Notes under the pieces: model-generated | The model's input: only the letters and a program-made list of their open reading frames with translations | Told to the model about the DNA's origin: nothing | Databases searched by the model: none | Shown: piece by piece, positions 36,439-45,273 of the stretch | Numbering within the stretch: position 1 is the first letter of the stretch | Layout of the letters: every line of letters starts with the position of its first letter | Translations under genes and position numbers: made by a program | Assembly (NCBI RefSeq): GCF_023509525.1 | Contig: NZ_JAKNCJ010000002.1 | Location: 558,001-622,000 of the forward strand | From: Brachybacterium equifaecis | GTDB taxonomy: Bacteria > Actinomycetota > Actinomycetes > Actinomycetales > Dermabacteraceae | Length of the DNA: 64,000 nucleotides | Direction of reading: 5' to 3'

Positions 36439-38625
36439 ATGAGCACCACCACCGAGGCGCCCCAGGCATTCAATGCCCGCGTCGCCGTCCAGAAGTTCGG
36501 CACCGCGCTGTCGAACATGATCATGCCGAACATCGGCGCCTTCATCGCCTGGGGCATCATCACGGCCCTGTTCATCGAGAAGGGCCCCATCCCGATCGGT
36601 GTTCTCGGCGGCTTCGGCGAGAATGCTGACGGCGTCGCCAACGTCGGCCTCGTCGGCCCGATGATCACCTACCTCCTTCCCCTCCTCATCGCCTTCACCG
36701 GCGGCAACATGGTCTACGGCCACCGCGGCGGCGTCGTCGGCGCGATCGCGACCGTCGGCGTCATCGTCGGCGCCGGCATCCCGATGTTCATCGGCGCCAT
36801 GATCATGGGCCCCCTCGCCGGCTGGACCATGAAGAAGATCGACAGCCTCTGGGACGGGAAGATCCCGGCCGGCTTCGAGATGCTCGTCAACAACTTCGCC
36901 GCGGGCATCTGGGGCTTCCTCCTGGCGCTCGCCGGATTCTTCGGCGTCGCACCCCTCGTCGTCGCGTTCACTGGCGTCCTGCAGGGCGGCGTCGACTTCC
37001 TGGTCGCCCACAACATCCTCGCGCTCACCTCGCTCTTCATCGAGCCCGCGAAGGTGCTGTTCCTGAACAATGCCATCAACCACGGCATCCTCACCCCGCT
37101 CGGCACCGCCCAGGCGGCCGAGACCGGCAAGTCGATCCTGTTCCTCCTCGAGGCGAACCCCGGCCCGGGTCTCGGCCTGCTGCTGGCCTACTGCTTCTTC
37201 GGCCGCGGCGCTGCGAAGGCCTCCGCTCCGGGTGCGGCGATCATCCACTTCTTCGGCGGCATCCACGAGATCTACTTCCCGTACGTTCTCATGCGCCCGA
37301 TACTCATCCTGTCGACCATCGCGGGCGGCATGACGGGCATCGCCATCAACTCGCTCTTCAAGTCGGGCCTCGCCTCCGCCGCAGCTCCCGGCTCGATCAT
37401 CGCGATCACCGCAGTGACGGCACCCGGCTCGCACGTCGGCGTCTACCTGTCGGTCCTCGGCGCGACTCTCGTCTCGTTCGTCATCGCAGCGATCCTGCTG
37501 CGCACCGGCAAGCAGGATGACGGCGACATCGCCGCGGCGACCGCCAACATGGAGCAGATGAAGGGCAAGAAGTCCTCCGTGGCCGGGGCCCTCGTCGGCG
37601 ACTCCGCCGCAGCAGGCACCGATGCGTCGGCCCACACCGGCCGCATCGACAAGATCGTCTTCGCCTGCGACGCGGGCATGGGCTCCTCGGCCATGGGCGC
37701 GACCGTCCTGCGCAAGAAGATCCGCGCTGCCGGCTTCGACGACGTCGAGGTCACCAACAAGTCGATTGCGAACCTCGCCGATGAGTGGGACCTCGTGGTC
37801 ACCCAGGCGCAGCTCACCCCCCGCGCGCAGCAGCGCACGGGCTCCGCGATCCACGTCTCCGTGGACAACTTCATGAACTCGCCGCGCTACGACGAGGTCG
37901 TGGAGCTGGTCCGCGAGCGCAACAACGGGGCCGTCACCGGCACCGGGACCGACGCTCGTGCAGACGGCGCGGGCTACGACGGGTTCGCTGATAACGCAGC
38001 GGGCGTGAACACTGCCGCTCCCGCATACGGCACCGCGGATGACGCGGCGACCGCCCACGCCACGGGCGACGAGGCGGGGACCTTCGGCAATCAGCCGACC
38101 CCCGGCCCGATCCCCGTCGTCGCCGCCGCTGCACCTGTCGCAGCTGCTGCACCCACCGCAGCTGCTGCACCGGTCCCGGCCGCACCCGCCGCACAGTCCG
38201 AGATCCTGGCCCCGTCCAGCATCGTGCTGAACGGCTCGGCCGCGTCGGCCTCCTCCGCGATCGACGAGGCCGGCAGCCTGCTGGTCCGCGCCGGTGCCGT
38301 GGACGACTCCTACGTGCGCGCCATGCACGACCGCGAGGCGACCGTCTCGACGTACATGGGCAACGGCCTGGCCATCCCCCACGGCACGAACGACGCGAAG
38401 GGCGCTATCACGCGCTCGGCGATGTCCTTCGTCCGTTATCCCCAGGGGATCGACTGGAATGGTGAGATCGTGAAGTTCGTCGTCGGCATCGCCGGCGTCG
38501 GCAACGAGCACCTCGATCTCCTGCAGCAGGTCGCGATCACCTTCTCCGACGAGGAGCAGGTGGCCCGCCTCGAGCGCGCGACCTCGGCTGACGAGATCCT
38601 GGCCATCTTCTCCGAAGGGAACTGA
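36439..38625 (+). CDS. mtlA: Mannitol-specific PTS transporter EIICBA
   Basis: Imports and phosphorylates mannitol to mannitol 1-phosphate. All three domains are in one 728-residue chain. EIIC (about 12-360) is membrane-embedded, with the substrate motif FGGIHEIYFPYVLM. EIIB (about 402-490) has phosphocysteine Cys410 in FACDAGMGSSAMG. EIIA (about 590-728) has phosphohistidine His648 in GLAIPHGT. EIIB and EIIA are joined by about 95 residues of low-complexity Ala/Pro/Gly sequence. ATG 36439 follows GAGGA. mtlD begins 5 nt after the stop; HPr lies nearby, while EI is not in the window. Confidence 0.95.
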   Translation: MSTTTEAPQAFNARVAVQKFGTALSNMIMPNIGAFIAWGIITALFIEKGPIPIGVLGGFGENADGVANVGLVGPMITYLLPLLIAFTGGNMVYGHRGGVVGAIATVGVIVGAGIPMFIGAMIMGPLAGWTMKKIDSLWDGKIPAGFEMLVNNFAAGIWGFLLALAGFFGVAPLVVAFTGVLQGGVDFLVAHNILALTSLFIEPAKVLFLNNAINHGILTPLGTAQAAETGKSILFLLEANPGPGLGLLLAYCFFGRGAAKASAPGAAIIHFFGGIHEIYFPYVLMRPILILSTIAGGMTGIAINSLFKSGLASAAAPGSIIAITAVTAPGSHVGVYLSVLGATLVSFVIAAILLRTGKQDDGDIAAATANMEQMKGKKSSVAGALVGDSAAAGTDASAHTGRIDKIVFACDAGMGSSAMGATVLRKKIRAAGFDDVEVTNKSIANLADEWDLVVTQAQLTPRAQQRTGSAIHVSVDNFMNSPRYDEVVELVRERNNGAVTGTGTDARADGAGYDGFADNAAGVNTAAPAYGTADDAATAHATGDEAGTFGNQPTPGPIPVVAAAAPVAAAAPTAAAAPVPAAPAAQSEILAPSSIVLNGSAASASSAIDEAGSLLVRAGAVDDSYVRAMHDREATVSTYMGNGLAIPHGTNDAKGAITRSAMSFVRYPQGIDWNGEIVKFVVGIAGVGNEHLDLLQQVAITFSDEEQVARLERATSADEILAIFSEGN

Positions 38626-38630
38626 TCGAC

Positions 38631-39785
38631 ATGAAGGCTGTGCATTTCGGCGCCGGGAACATCGGCCGCGGCTTCGTGGGGCTCCTGCTCCACGAGGCCG
38701 GCATCGAGCTGGTGTTCGCGGACGTCTCCGAGGGGCTGATCTCCGCGCTCCAGCAGGCGGATTCGTACACCGTCCACCAGGTGGGCGAGAACCCGAAGGA
38801 CACCGTGGTCGACGGCTTCCGCGCGGTGAACTCCGCGCAGGATCCGCAGACGCTGACCGAGGAGATCGCCTCCGCGGACATCGTCACCACCGCCGTCGGC
38901 GTGCACATCCTGAAGTTCGTCGCTCCCGCCATCGCCGCCGGCCTGGCTGCTCGCCCCGCGGGCAGCAGCCGGGTCGCGGTGATGGCCTGCGAGAACGCGA
39001 TCAACGGCACGGATGTCCTCGAGGAGGAGATCCGCAAGAACTACGAGGGCGACGACCTGGACGAGAAGGCCTTCTTCTCGAACACGGCCGTCGACCGCAT
39101 CGTGCCCGCACAGGCCGCGGATGCGGGGCTCGACGTCACGGTCGAGGAGTTCTACGAGTGGGCCGTGGACCGCACGCCGTTCGGCGGCGACGAGCCCGAC
39201 GTCCCGGGGATCACCTGGGTCGACGACCTCGCGCCGTACATCGAGCGCAAGCTCTTCACCCTCAACACCGGCCACGCCACCACCGCGTGGCTCGGCTGGG
39301 CGGCGGGGATCGAGAAGATCTCCGACGCGATCGCCGACCCGTCGGTCCTCGAGACCGTCGAGGCGGTGCTCGCCGAGACCAGCGCGCTGTTGGTCGCCAA
39401 GCACGGCTTCGATGAGGCGACGCAGCGGGCGTACAAGGAGAAGATCCTGAAGCGCTTCACCAACGCCGCGCTGCCCGACACGGTCGAGCGCGTGGGCCGC
39501 GGTCCGATCCGCAAGCTCTCCCGCCACGACCGCGTGATCGCTCCGGCGGCCGAGCTGGCCGAGCGCGGCATGAGCGCCGAGGCGCTCGTCTGCGGGTCGC
39601 TCGCGGCGGCGCTTCGCTTCACCCCCGAGGGCGACCCCGAGGTGACGCAGCTGCAGGAGATCCTCGCCGGATCCGACGCGGATGCCGCGACCACGGAGAT
39701 CACCGGCCTCGCGTCGGACCACCCGCTGTACCCGTCCGTGCGCGAGGCCGTGGTCGCGCGCATGGCGGAGGTCGCCGGGAGCTGA
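38631..39785 (+). CDS. mtlD: Mannitol-1-phosphate 5-dehydrogenase
   Basis: Oxidises mannitol 1-phosphate to fructose 6-phosphate with NAD+. The 384 residues are the usual length. The N-terminal nucleotide site reads MKAVHFGAGNIGRGFVGLLL, characteristic of MtlD. Later landmarks are ACENAINGTDVL, NTAVDRIVP, KLFTLNTGHATTAWLGW (with catalytic Lys/Asn/His of the family) and ERVGRGPIRKLSRHDRVI. It begins 5 nt after mtlA, so the two are one operon. It ends 61 nt before a family B palindrome. Confidence 0.97.
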   Translation: MKAVHFGAGNIGRGFVGLLLHEAGIELVFADVSEGLISALQQADSYTVHQVGENPKDTVVDGFRAVNSAQDPQTLTEEIASADIVTTAVGVHILKFVAPAIAAGLAARPAGSSRVAVMACENAINGTDVLEEEIRKNYEGDDLDEKAFFSNTAVDRIVPAQAADAGLDVTVEEFYEWAVDRTPFGGDEPDVPGITWVDDLAPYIERKLFTLNTGHATTAWLGWAAGIEKISDAIADPSVLETVEAVLAETSALLVAKHGFDEATQRAYKEKILKRFTNAALPDTVERVGRGPIRKLSRHDRVIAPAAELAERGMSAEALVCGSLAAALRFTPEGDPEVTQLQEILAGSDADAATTEITGLASDHPLYPSVREAVVARMAEVAGS

Positions 39786-39846
39786 CCGCTCCTGCCGGTC
39801 CGTGCTTCGGCCCGTCTGGTAGACGGGGTCCTCGCGGGCCCACCGC

Positions 39847-39900
39847 TTCGGCCCGTCTGGGTACCTTTCGCTCATCGCAAAGGTACTTAGGCGGGCCGAA
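39847..39900. repeat. Palindromic repeat family B, copy 3
   Basis: TTCGGCCCG...GGTACCTTTCG...CGCAAAGGTAC...CGGGCCGAA, a 54-nt inverted repeat with a CTCAT loop. A partial duplicate of its left arm (CTTCGGCCCGTCTGG) lies just upstream at about 39806. It sits between mtlD and the HPr gene, 62 nt past the mtlD stop. Confidence 0.85.
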
Positions 39901-39978
39901 TCCGTTCCCGCCGGGTGTCCGCCGGGGCTGTCCGGCGCTGCCCGGCGGATCGCCCGGACTCTGCACGGGAGAGGCACG

Positions 39979-39984
39979 TATCCT
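39979..39984 (+). promoter_or_regulatory. -10 box TATCCT upstream of HPr gene
   Basis: TATCCT fits the -10 consensus and lies downstream of the family B palindrome, so the HPr gene probably has its own promoter rather than relying on read-through from mtlD. The start would be near 39991. The -35 is not clear. Confidence 0.45.
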
Positions 39985-40043
39985 GGGTCTCACCGCCTTC
40001 AATCGGCGAAGGCGGCACCCGAATACGGAAGAGAGGCCCTGCC

Positions 40044-40319
40044 ATGGCGGAGCGCACCGTCACCATCGCCAGCGCCACCGGTCTGCACGCCCGCCCGGCG
40101 GCGATCTTCTCGAAGGCTGCCGCGTCGCAGCCCGCGAAGGTCACCATCGAGAAGGTCGGCGGCAAGGCCGTCTCCGCCTCCTCGATCCTCATGCTCATGA
40201 CCCTCGGCGCCGGCAACGGCGACCAGGTCGTGCTGCGCGCCGAGGGCGAGGGCGCCGAGGAGTCGGTCAACGCTCTCGCAGAGCTCCTCGAGAAGGATCT
40301 GGACGCCGAGGGCGCCTGA
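40044..40319 (+). CDS. ptsH: Phosphocarrier protein HPr
   Basis: A 91-residue soluble carrier passing phosphate from EI to the EIIA domain of sugar transporters, including MtlA upstream. His15 in ATGLHARPAA is the phosphorylated residue; S46 in VSASSILMLM occupies the regulatory serine position. ATG 40044 follows GAGAGG by about 6 nt. EI is not encoded here. A strong hairpin terminator follows at 40395. Confidence 0.95.
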   Translation: MAERTVTIASATGLHARPAAIFSKAAASQPAKVTIEKVGGKAVSASSILMLMTLGAGNGDQVVLRAEGEGAEESVNALAELLEKDLDAEGA

Positions 40320-40394
40320 GACCCCAAGCGCGAGGGCAGCGAGCGCAGACGCTCGAGCCCTCGCCCTGCAGCACCCGCAGTGCCCGCAGCGCCC

Positions 40395-40430
40395 CGAAGG
40401 GCCAGCCGTTCAGCGACGGCTGGCCCTTCG
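40395..40430 (+). terminator. Terminator downstream of ptsH
   Basis: CGAAGGGCCAGCCGT pairs perfectly with ACGGCTGGCCCTTCG around a TCAGCG loop, giving a 15-bp stem, 75 nt after the HPr stop codon. The 455-bp gap 40320-40774 holds this hairpin, a family A palindrome, a tRNA-side hairpin and no supportable gene. Confidence 0.8.
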
Positions 40431-40536
40431 TCATGCCGGGGCCGGGCCGGCCGCTTGCGCACGCAGCGCTCCGGTGCCGGCCCGCGGCGGCACGGCCCCG
40501 CCGAGCCTGACTCGGGGCCCGGCTCCTCGCCCGCGA

Positions 40537-40614
40537 CCAGCAAAGTCCTCGGTCCAGGAGCCGGTGACGTGGACCAGTCCACGCGAGCGGCTCTCACACC
40601 GAGGACTTTGCTGG
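40537..40614. repeat. Palindromic repeat family A, diverged copy 3
   Basis: A 78-nt inverted repeat with perfect 17-nt ends, CCAGCAAAGTCCTCGGT and its complement. The inner parts keep GCCGGTGACGTGG and CTCTCACACCGAG from the copies at 3755 and 5126 but pair less well. It lies between the plus-strand HPr gene and the minus-strand tRNA-Ser, again at converging 3' ends. Confidence 0.8.
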
Positions 40615-40713
40615 ACGGGCGGGGAGGCGCGTCTGCAGCAGGCGAGCAGGGCAGGACAGGCCCGCGGATCTGGACGGCACAGCCCTCGCCACAGCGGCGC
40701 CCAGGCGCACGAC

Positions 40714-40744
40714 GAAGCCCCCGCCGGGAACCGGCGGGGGCTTC
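40714..40744 (-). terminator. Hairpin downstream of tRNA-Ser
   Basis: GAAGCCCCCGCCGG pairs with CCGGCGGGGGCTTC around a 3-nt loop, a 14-bp stem. On the minus strand it lies 31 nt past the tRNA 3' end, so it is the likely tRNA terminator. Confidence 0.75.
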
Positions 40745-40774
40745 GTCTCCAGGAGCAAAACCCCTGGTCAAGAG

Positions 40775-40862
40775 CGGTAGCGGCGGGATTTGAACCCGCG
40801 GTACGGGGTTACCGTACACAACATTTCGAGTGTTGCACCTTCGGCCGCTCGGACACGCTACC
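40775..40862 (-). tRNA. tRNA-Ser (anticodon CGA)
   Basis: An 88-nt class II tRNA on the minus strand. The acceptor stem GGTAGCG pairs with CGCTACC; the T-arm contains GGGTTCAAATCCC; the anticodon loop reads CTCGAAA with anticodon CGA, which decodes TCG. A long variable arm (GTACGG...CCGTAC) marks a serine tRNA. CCA is not encoded. Confidence 0.96.
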
Positions 40863-40971
40863 GTGGTCGATCCTAGTGGGAGCCCTGATGCGGGGCAAAC
40901 CGATTCCGGGGCCGTGCGATCCAGTTCACCGCCCTCGTCTGTCACCCCATCCCGGTACGCTCCATCAGGTG

Positions 40972-43167
40972 ATGAGCCAGAGCGACGACGCCCCCCGCCC
41001 CGACGACAGCGCTGCCGCCGCCCCCCTCGCGGCCCAGCACCCCACCGAGCGCACCTTCCACGGCGACACCGTCACCGATCCCTACGAGTGGATGCGCGAC
41101 AAGACGAACCCCGAGGTCATCGCGCACCTCGAGGCCGAGAACGCCTACGCCGACGCCCGCACCGCGCACCTCGCGGATCTGCGCGCCCAGCTGGTCAAAG
41201 AGTTCGCCGGCCACACCCAGGAGACCGACCTCTCCGTCCCCGTGCGCAGGGGCGAGTGGTGGTACATCACCCGCACCACCGAGGGCGAGGACTACCCCCG
41301 CTACACCCGCGTGCGCGACAGCGCAGACCTCCCCCGCACCGAGGGTGGCATCCCGGCGATCGAGCCAGGCGTGCTGATCGACGGCGAGGAGGTCATCCTC
41401 GACGCGCAGGGCCTCGCCGAGGGACTCGAGTTCTTCAGCCTCGGCGGCTTCCGCCCCTCCCCCAGCCAGCGCCTGCTCGCCTATTCGACCGACGTCGCAG
41501 GCGATGAGCGCTTCGCTGTCCTCGTCAAGGACCTGGCGAGCGGCGAAATCCTCGACCAGGCGGTCACGGGCGCCGGGTACGGACTCGCGTTCTCGCTGGA
41601 CGAGCAGTGGCTGTTCTACGCGCGCGTGGACGACGCCTGGCGGCAGCATCAGATCTGGCGCCACCGCATCGGCTCCCCCTCCGAGGGCGACGAGCTCGTG
41701 ATCGAGGAGGCCGACGAGCGCTTCACGATCGGCTTCGAGGCCTCCCGCGACGGCTCCGTGCTCATCATCCAGTCCGGCTCCTCCACCACCACCGAGGGCT
41801 GGCTGCTGGACCTCGCCGATCCCACCTCCGCCCCGCGCCCCGCAGGCGGGCGCCGCCCCGGCGTCGAGTACTCGCTCGAGCACGCGGGCGACCACCTCCT
41901 GATCGTCCACAACGACGGCCACCCCGGGTTCGCGCTCGCGACCGCCGCTCTGGACGCCCCGGAGGAATGGACGACGATCCTCTCCGCTGCCGACGGCGAG
42001 CGCTTCGAATCGGCCGACGCTTTCGCGAGCGCCGCGGCGATCGAGCTGCGCACTGGTGGCCTCGCCGGTGTGCGTGTGCTGAACCGCCGCACGCCCTCCG
42101 GCAGCAGCGCCCTCACCGCCGCCGAGGCCGCCGAGATCTGGGATGTCGCCTCCGCCCGCGACGTCACCCACGGCGGCGAGCTCGATTCGGTGTGGCTGGT
42201 GGAGAACCCGAACTGGGAGCAGAGGAGCGTCCGCTACCAGCTTACGAGCCTGCTGACCCCGGGCACGATCGCCGAGAGCGACCTCGCGACCGGCGCCGTC
42301 ACGGTCCTCAAGCGCACGGAGGTCCCGCACTTCGATCCCGAGCTGTATGTCGAGAAGCGCCTGTGGGCCCCTGCGGCCGACGGCACGCAGATCCCGCTGT
42401 CGGTCGCGATGCGCCGCGAGGTGCAGGCCGACGGCACGAACGCCGGCTACCTCTACGGCTACGGCTCCTACGAGGCGTCGATGGATCCGTCCTTCGTCGC
42501 CACCCGCCTGTCCCTGCTGGACCGCGGGGTCGTCGTCGCGATCGCGCACGTGCGCGGCGGCGGCGAGATGGGCCGCCCCTGGTACGAGCAGGGGAAGCTG
42601 CTCGCGAAGAAGAACACGTTCAGCGACTTCGTGGCCGCGGGCGAGTTCCTCGTCGAACAGGGCTGGGTCGCGGGCGATCGCCTCTCGGCCGAGGGCCGCA
42701 GCGCCGGCGGGCTGCTCATGGGCGCCGTCGCGAACCTCGCCCCCGAGCGGTTCCGCGCGATCATCGCGGGCGTGCCGTTCGTGGACGCGCTCACCACGAT
42801 CCTCGACCCGACGCTGCCGCTGACCGTCGGCGAGTGGGAGGAGTGGGGCGATCCGCTGCACGATCCCGAGGTGTACGCGTACATGAAGGAGTACACCCCC
42901 TACGAGAACATCCGCGCCGTGGAGTACCCGGCTATCTTCGCCTCGACCTCGCTGAACGACACGCGGGTGTTCTTCGTGGAGCCCGCGAAGTGGGTGGCGC
43001 GCCTGCGGGAGACCGTGACGTCAGACCAGCAGGAGCGGCCGATCGTGTTCCGCTGCGAGATGGTCGCCGGGCACGGCGGACGCTCCGGCCGGTACGCGAA
43101 GTGGGAGCAGCGGGCCGACGAGCTCGCCTGGCTGCTCGACCAGATCGGGGCGACCGCGCTGATCTGA
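40972..43167 (+). CDS. ptrB: Oligopeptidase B (S9 prolyl-oligopeptidase family)
   Basis: Cytoplasmic serine peptidase that cuts short peptides after Arg/Lys. The 731-residue protein has an N-terminal beta-propeller (about 75-430) and a C-terminal alpha/beta-hydrolase domain. The catalytic serine is S577 in AEGRSAGG and the catalytic histidine H701 in AGHGGRSGR; the acid is probably in SLNDTRV. The start is ATG 40972 or GTG 40969; TACGCT at 40956-40961 lies 7 nt before the GTG and no ribosome site is present, suggesting a leaderless mRNA. Monocistronic. Confidence 0.93.
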   Translation: MSQSDDAPRPDDSAAAAPLAAQHPTERTFHGDTVTDPYEWMRDKTNPEVIAHLEAENAYADARTAHLADLRAQLVKEFAGHTQETDLSVPVRRGEWWYITRTTEGEDYPRYTRVRDSADLPRTEGGIPAIEPGVLIDGEEVILDAQGLAEGLEFFSLGGFRPSPSQRLLAYSTDVAGDERFAVLVKDLASGEILDQAVTGAGYGLAFSLDEQWLFYARVDDAWRQHQIWRHRIGSPSEGDELVIEEADERFTIGFEASRDGSVLIIQSGSSTTTEGWLLDLADPTSAPRPAGGRRPGVEYSLEHAGDHLLIVHNDGHPGFALATAALDAPEEWTTILSAADGERFESADAFASAAAIELRTGGLAGVRVLNRRTPSGSSALTAAEAAEIWDVASARDVTHGGELDSVWLVENPNWEQRSVRYQLTSLLTPGTIAESDLATGAVTVLKRTEVPHFDPELYVEKRLWAPAADGTQIPLSVAMRREVQADGTNAGYLYGYGSYEASMDPSFVATRLSLLDRGVVVAIAHVRGGGEMGRPWYEQGKLLAKKNTFSDFVAAGEFLVEQGWVAGDRLSAEGRSAGGLLMGAVANLAPERFRAIIAGVPFVDALTTILDPTLPLTVGEWEEWGDPLHDPEVYAYMKEYTPYENIRAVEYPAIFASTSLNDTRVFFVEPAKWVARLRETVTSDQQERPIVFRCEMVAGHGGRSGRYAKWEQRADELAWLLDQIGATALI

Positions 43168-43409
43168 GCGGGCACCCCGTGGAGCCGCGCGGCGTCGGCC
43201 CCGGCCGGCTCGCGCGGCCCGCCGCCTGAGGCCGCCCCCGCGCGGCACTTGTCACCTCCTGCCCGGCCCCGGCTGGACGCACCGACCGCCGGGGCGGGCG
43301 CGGGCGTAGCCTGACGCGGTCCTCCTCACGCATCCCGCTCGCCCCGCATCCCCGCCTGCCGCACCCGTCGGCAGGAGCACCGGCTGAGCTCCCACCAGGT
43401 CGGAGCCCC

Positions 43410-44903
43410 ATGTCGCACCCCGCACGTCCCGCCCCGTCGGCCGCCGCCCCCGTCCAGCCGACGGCGGACGGGCTCCAGCGCACTCTCTCGAGCCGTCACT
43501 TGCAGATGATCGCGATCGGAGGGGCGATCGGCACCGGCCTGTTCGTCGGCTCCGGTGCGACGATCTCGACGGCCGGTCCGGGCGGCGCACTCGTGGCCTA
43601 CGCGGCGATCGGGCTGATGGTGCTGCTGCTCATGCAGTCACTCGGCGAGATGACCGCGCATATGCCGGTGGCCGGTTCGTTCCAGGCGTACGCGAGCCGG
43701 TTCGTCAGCCCCAGCTTCGGCTTCGCGATCGGCTGGAACTACTGGTTCAACTGGGCGATCACCGTCGCGGCAGAGCTCGTGGCCGCAGGGATCATCATGT
43801 CGTTCTGGCTGCCGGGGGTCCCCGGCTGGGTCTGGGCGGGCGGGTTCCTCGTCATCCTCACGGCGCTGAACGCGCTGTCGGCCAAGGCGTACGGCGAGAG
43901 CGAGTTCTGGCTGGCGATGATCAAGGTCATCGCGGTGATCGTGTTCCTCGTGGCAGGCGTCGCGATGATCGCGGGAATCCTCGGCGGCAGCTCCCCCGGC
44001 TTCTCGAACTGGACCACCGGCGAGGCCCCGTTCAAGGGCGGGATGCTCGCGATCATCTCGATCTTCATGGTCGCGGGGTTCTCGTTCCAGGGCACGGAGC
44101 TCGTCGGCGTCGCCGCGGGCGAGGCCCGCAATCCGCGGCTCGAGGTGCCGAAGGCGATCCGCACTGTGTTCTGGCGGATCATGCTGTTCTACGTCGGCGC
44201 GATCGCGGTGATCGGCTTCCTCATCCCGTACACCGATCCGCTCCTGCTGCGCACGGATGCCTCCGACATCGCCTCCTCCCCGTTCACCCTGGTCTTCGAG
44301 CGGGCCGGCATCGCGGTGGCCGCCTCGATCATGAACGCGGTGATCCTGACGGCGATCCTCTCCGCGGGGAACTCGGGGCTCTACGCCTCCAGCCGCATGC
44401 TCCACGCCCTCGCCCTGCACGGCCAGGCGCCGAAGGTCTTCGCGACCGTGAACCGCCGCGGCGTCCCGATCTGGGCGCTCGCGGCGACCGCGGCCGTGGG
44501 CCTGTTCGGATTCCTCACCGCGATCATCGGCCAAGGCGCCGCGTACACGTGGCTGCTGAACGTCTCGGGGCTGTCGGGCTTCATCGCCTGGGTGGGCATC
44601 GCCGTGTGCCACTACCGGTTCCGGCGCGCGTTCGTGCGCCAGGGCCACAGCGTCAGCGAGCTGCCCTACGTCGCCCCGTGGTTCCCGCTGGGGCCTCTGC
44701 TCGCGTTCACGATGTGCCTGATCGTCATCCTCGGCCAGAACTACGAAGCGCTCTTCCGTGGGGAGCTGCTCAGCGTGCTCAGTTCGTACATCGGGCTGCC
44801 TGCATTCCTCGCCCTGTGGGCCGGCCACAAGCTCATCACCCGAGCTCCCGGCGTGCGCCTCGAGGACGCCGACGTCTCAGGGGCCGAGGTGCCCGCGAGC
44901 TGA
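43410..44903 (+). CDS. Amino-acid permease (APC superfamily, AAT type)
   Basis: A 497-residue transporter with about twelve hydrophobic helices. The first helix carries the AAT hallmark MIAIGGAIGTGLFVGSGATI, and helix 6 has SFQGTELVGVAAGEARNP. The nearest functional types are D-serine/D-alanine/glycine, lysine or GABA permeases (CycA, LysP, GabP); the sequence does not decide between them. ATG 43410 lies at the end of a long leader with GGAGCCCC just before it. Its 3' end overlaps the convergent antitoxin gene by 27 nt. Confidence 0.88.
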   Translation: MSHPARPAPSAAAPVQPTADGLQRTLSSRHLQMIAIGGAIGTGLFVGSGATISTAGPGGALVAYAAIGLMVLLLMQSLGEMTAHMPVAGSFQAYASRFVSPSFGFAIGWNYWFNWAITVAAELVAAGIIMSFWLPGVPGWVWAGGFLVILTALNALSAKAYGESEFWLAMIKVIAVIVFLVAGVAMIAGILGGSSPGFSNWTTGEAPFKGGMLAIISIFMVAGFSFQGTELVGVAAGEARNPRLEVPKAIRTVFWRIMLFYVGAIAVIGFLIPYTDPLLLRTDASDIASSPFTLVFERAGIAVAASIMNAVILTAILSAGNSGLYASSRMLHALALHGQAPKVFATVNRRGVPIWALAATAAVGLFGFLTAIIGQGAAYTWLLNVSGLSGFIAWVGIAVCHYRFRRAFVRQGHSVSELPYVAPWFPLGPLLAFTMCLIVILGQNYEALFRGELLSVLSSYIGLPAFLALWAGHKLITRAPGVRLEDADVSGAEVPAS

Positions 44904-45197
44904 GGCGACGTCGGATCGCGGAGTGACGGAGATCTGCCCCCCGAGAGCAGCAACCACTCGTGCGACGGTCTGGAATGACGGGTTGCCGTCCGCGCTCAAG
45001 GACTTGTAGAGGGATTCGCGGCCGACGCCGGCGCTGCGCGCCACTTCCGACATTCCCCGCGCTCTCGCGACGTCCCCCAGTGCCGCCTGGAGCAGAGCGG
45101 GCTCGCCGGTGCGCGCTGCCTCATCGAGGTAGGCGAGCATGTCCTCGGGCGTCTCGAGGTAGTCGCTGGCATTCCAGCGCGTGAGGCTCACAGCCAT
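44877..45197 (-). CDS. Addiction-module antitoxin (HigA-like, orphan)
   Basis: A 106-residue DNA-binding antitoxin. The start TRWNASDYLETPEDMLAYLD and the Xre-like helix-turn-helix region MSEVARSAGVGRESLYKSLS...NPSFQTVARVVAALG (about residues 48-90) match antitoxins normally paired with RelE/HigB-type toxins. No toxin-like ORF is found upstream or downstream: the 75 nt before it lead straight to a siderophore ATPase stop. ATG 45197 follows AAGGAGG. A palindrome overlapping its promoter suggests self-repression. The 3' end overlaps the permease gene. Confidence 0.82.
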   Translation of the reverse strand: MAVSLTRWNASDYLETPEDMLAYLDEAARTGEPALLQAALGDVARARGMSEVARSAGVGRESLYKSLSADGNPSFQTVARVVAALGGQISVTPRSDVASARGHLGP

Positions 45198-45221
45198 CGT
45201 GCCTCCTTGCGGCGTCGGAAT

Positions 45222-45237
45222 GTATCCCGCACGATAC
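45222..45237. promoter_or_regulatory. Antitoxin operator and promoter
   Basis: GTATCCCGCACGATAC is an inverted repeat GTATC-N6-GATAC. On the minus strand its end runs into TACATT (45226-45221), a good -10 box, so a protein bound here would block the antitoxin promoter. Confidence 0.55.
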
Positions 45238-45273
45238 GCCCACGGGTGGCCCTGTGGATAGAGCGGAGCAGAG

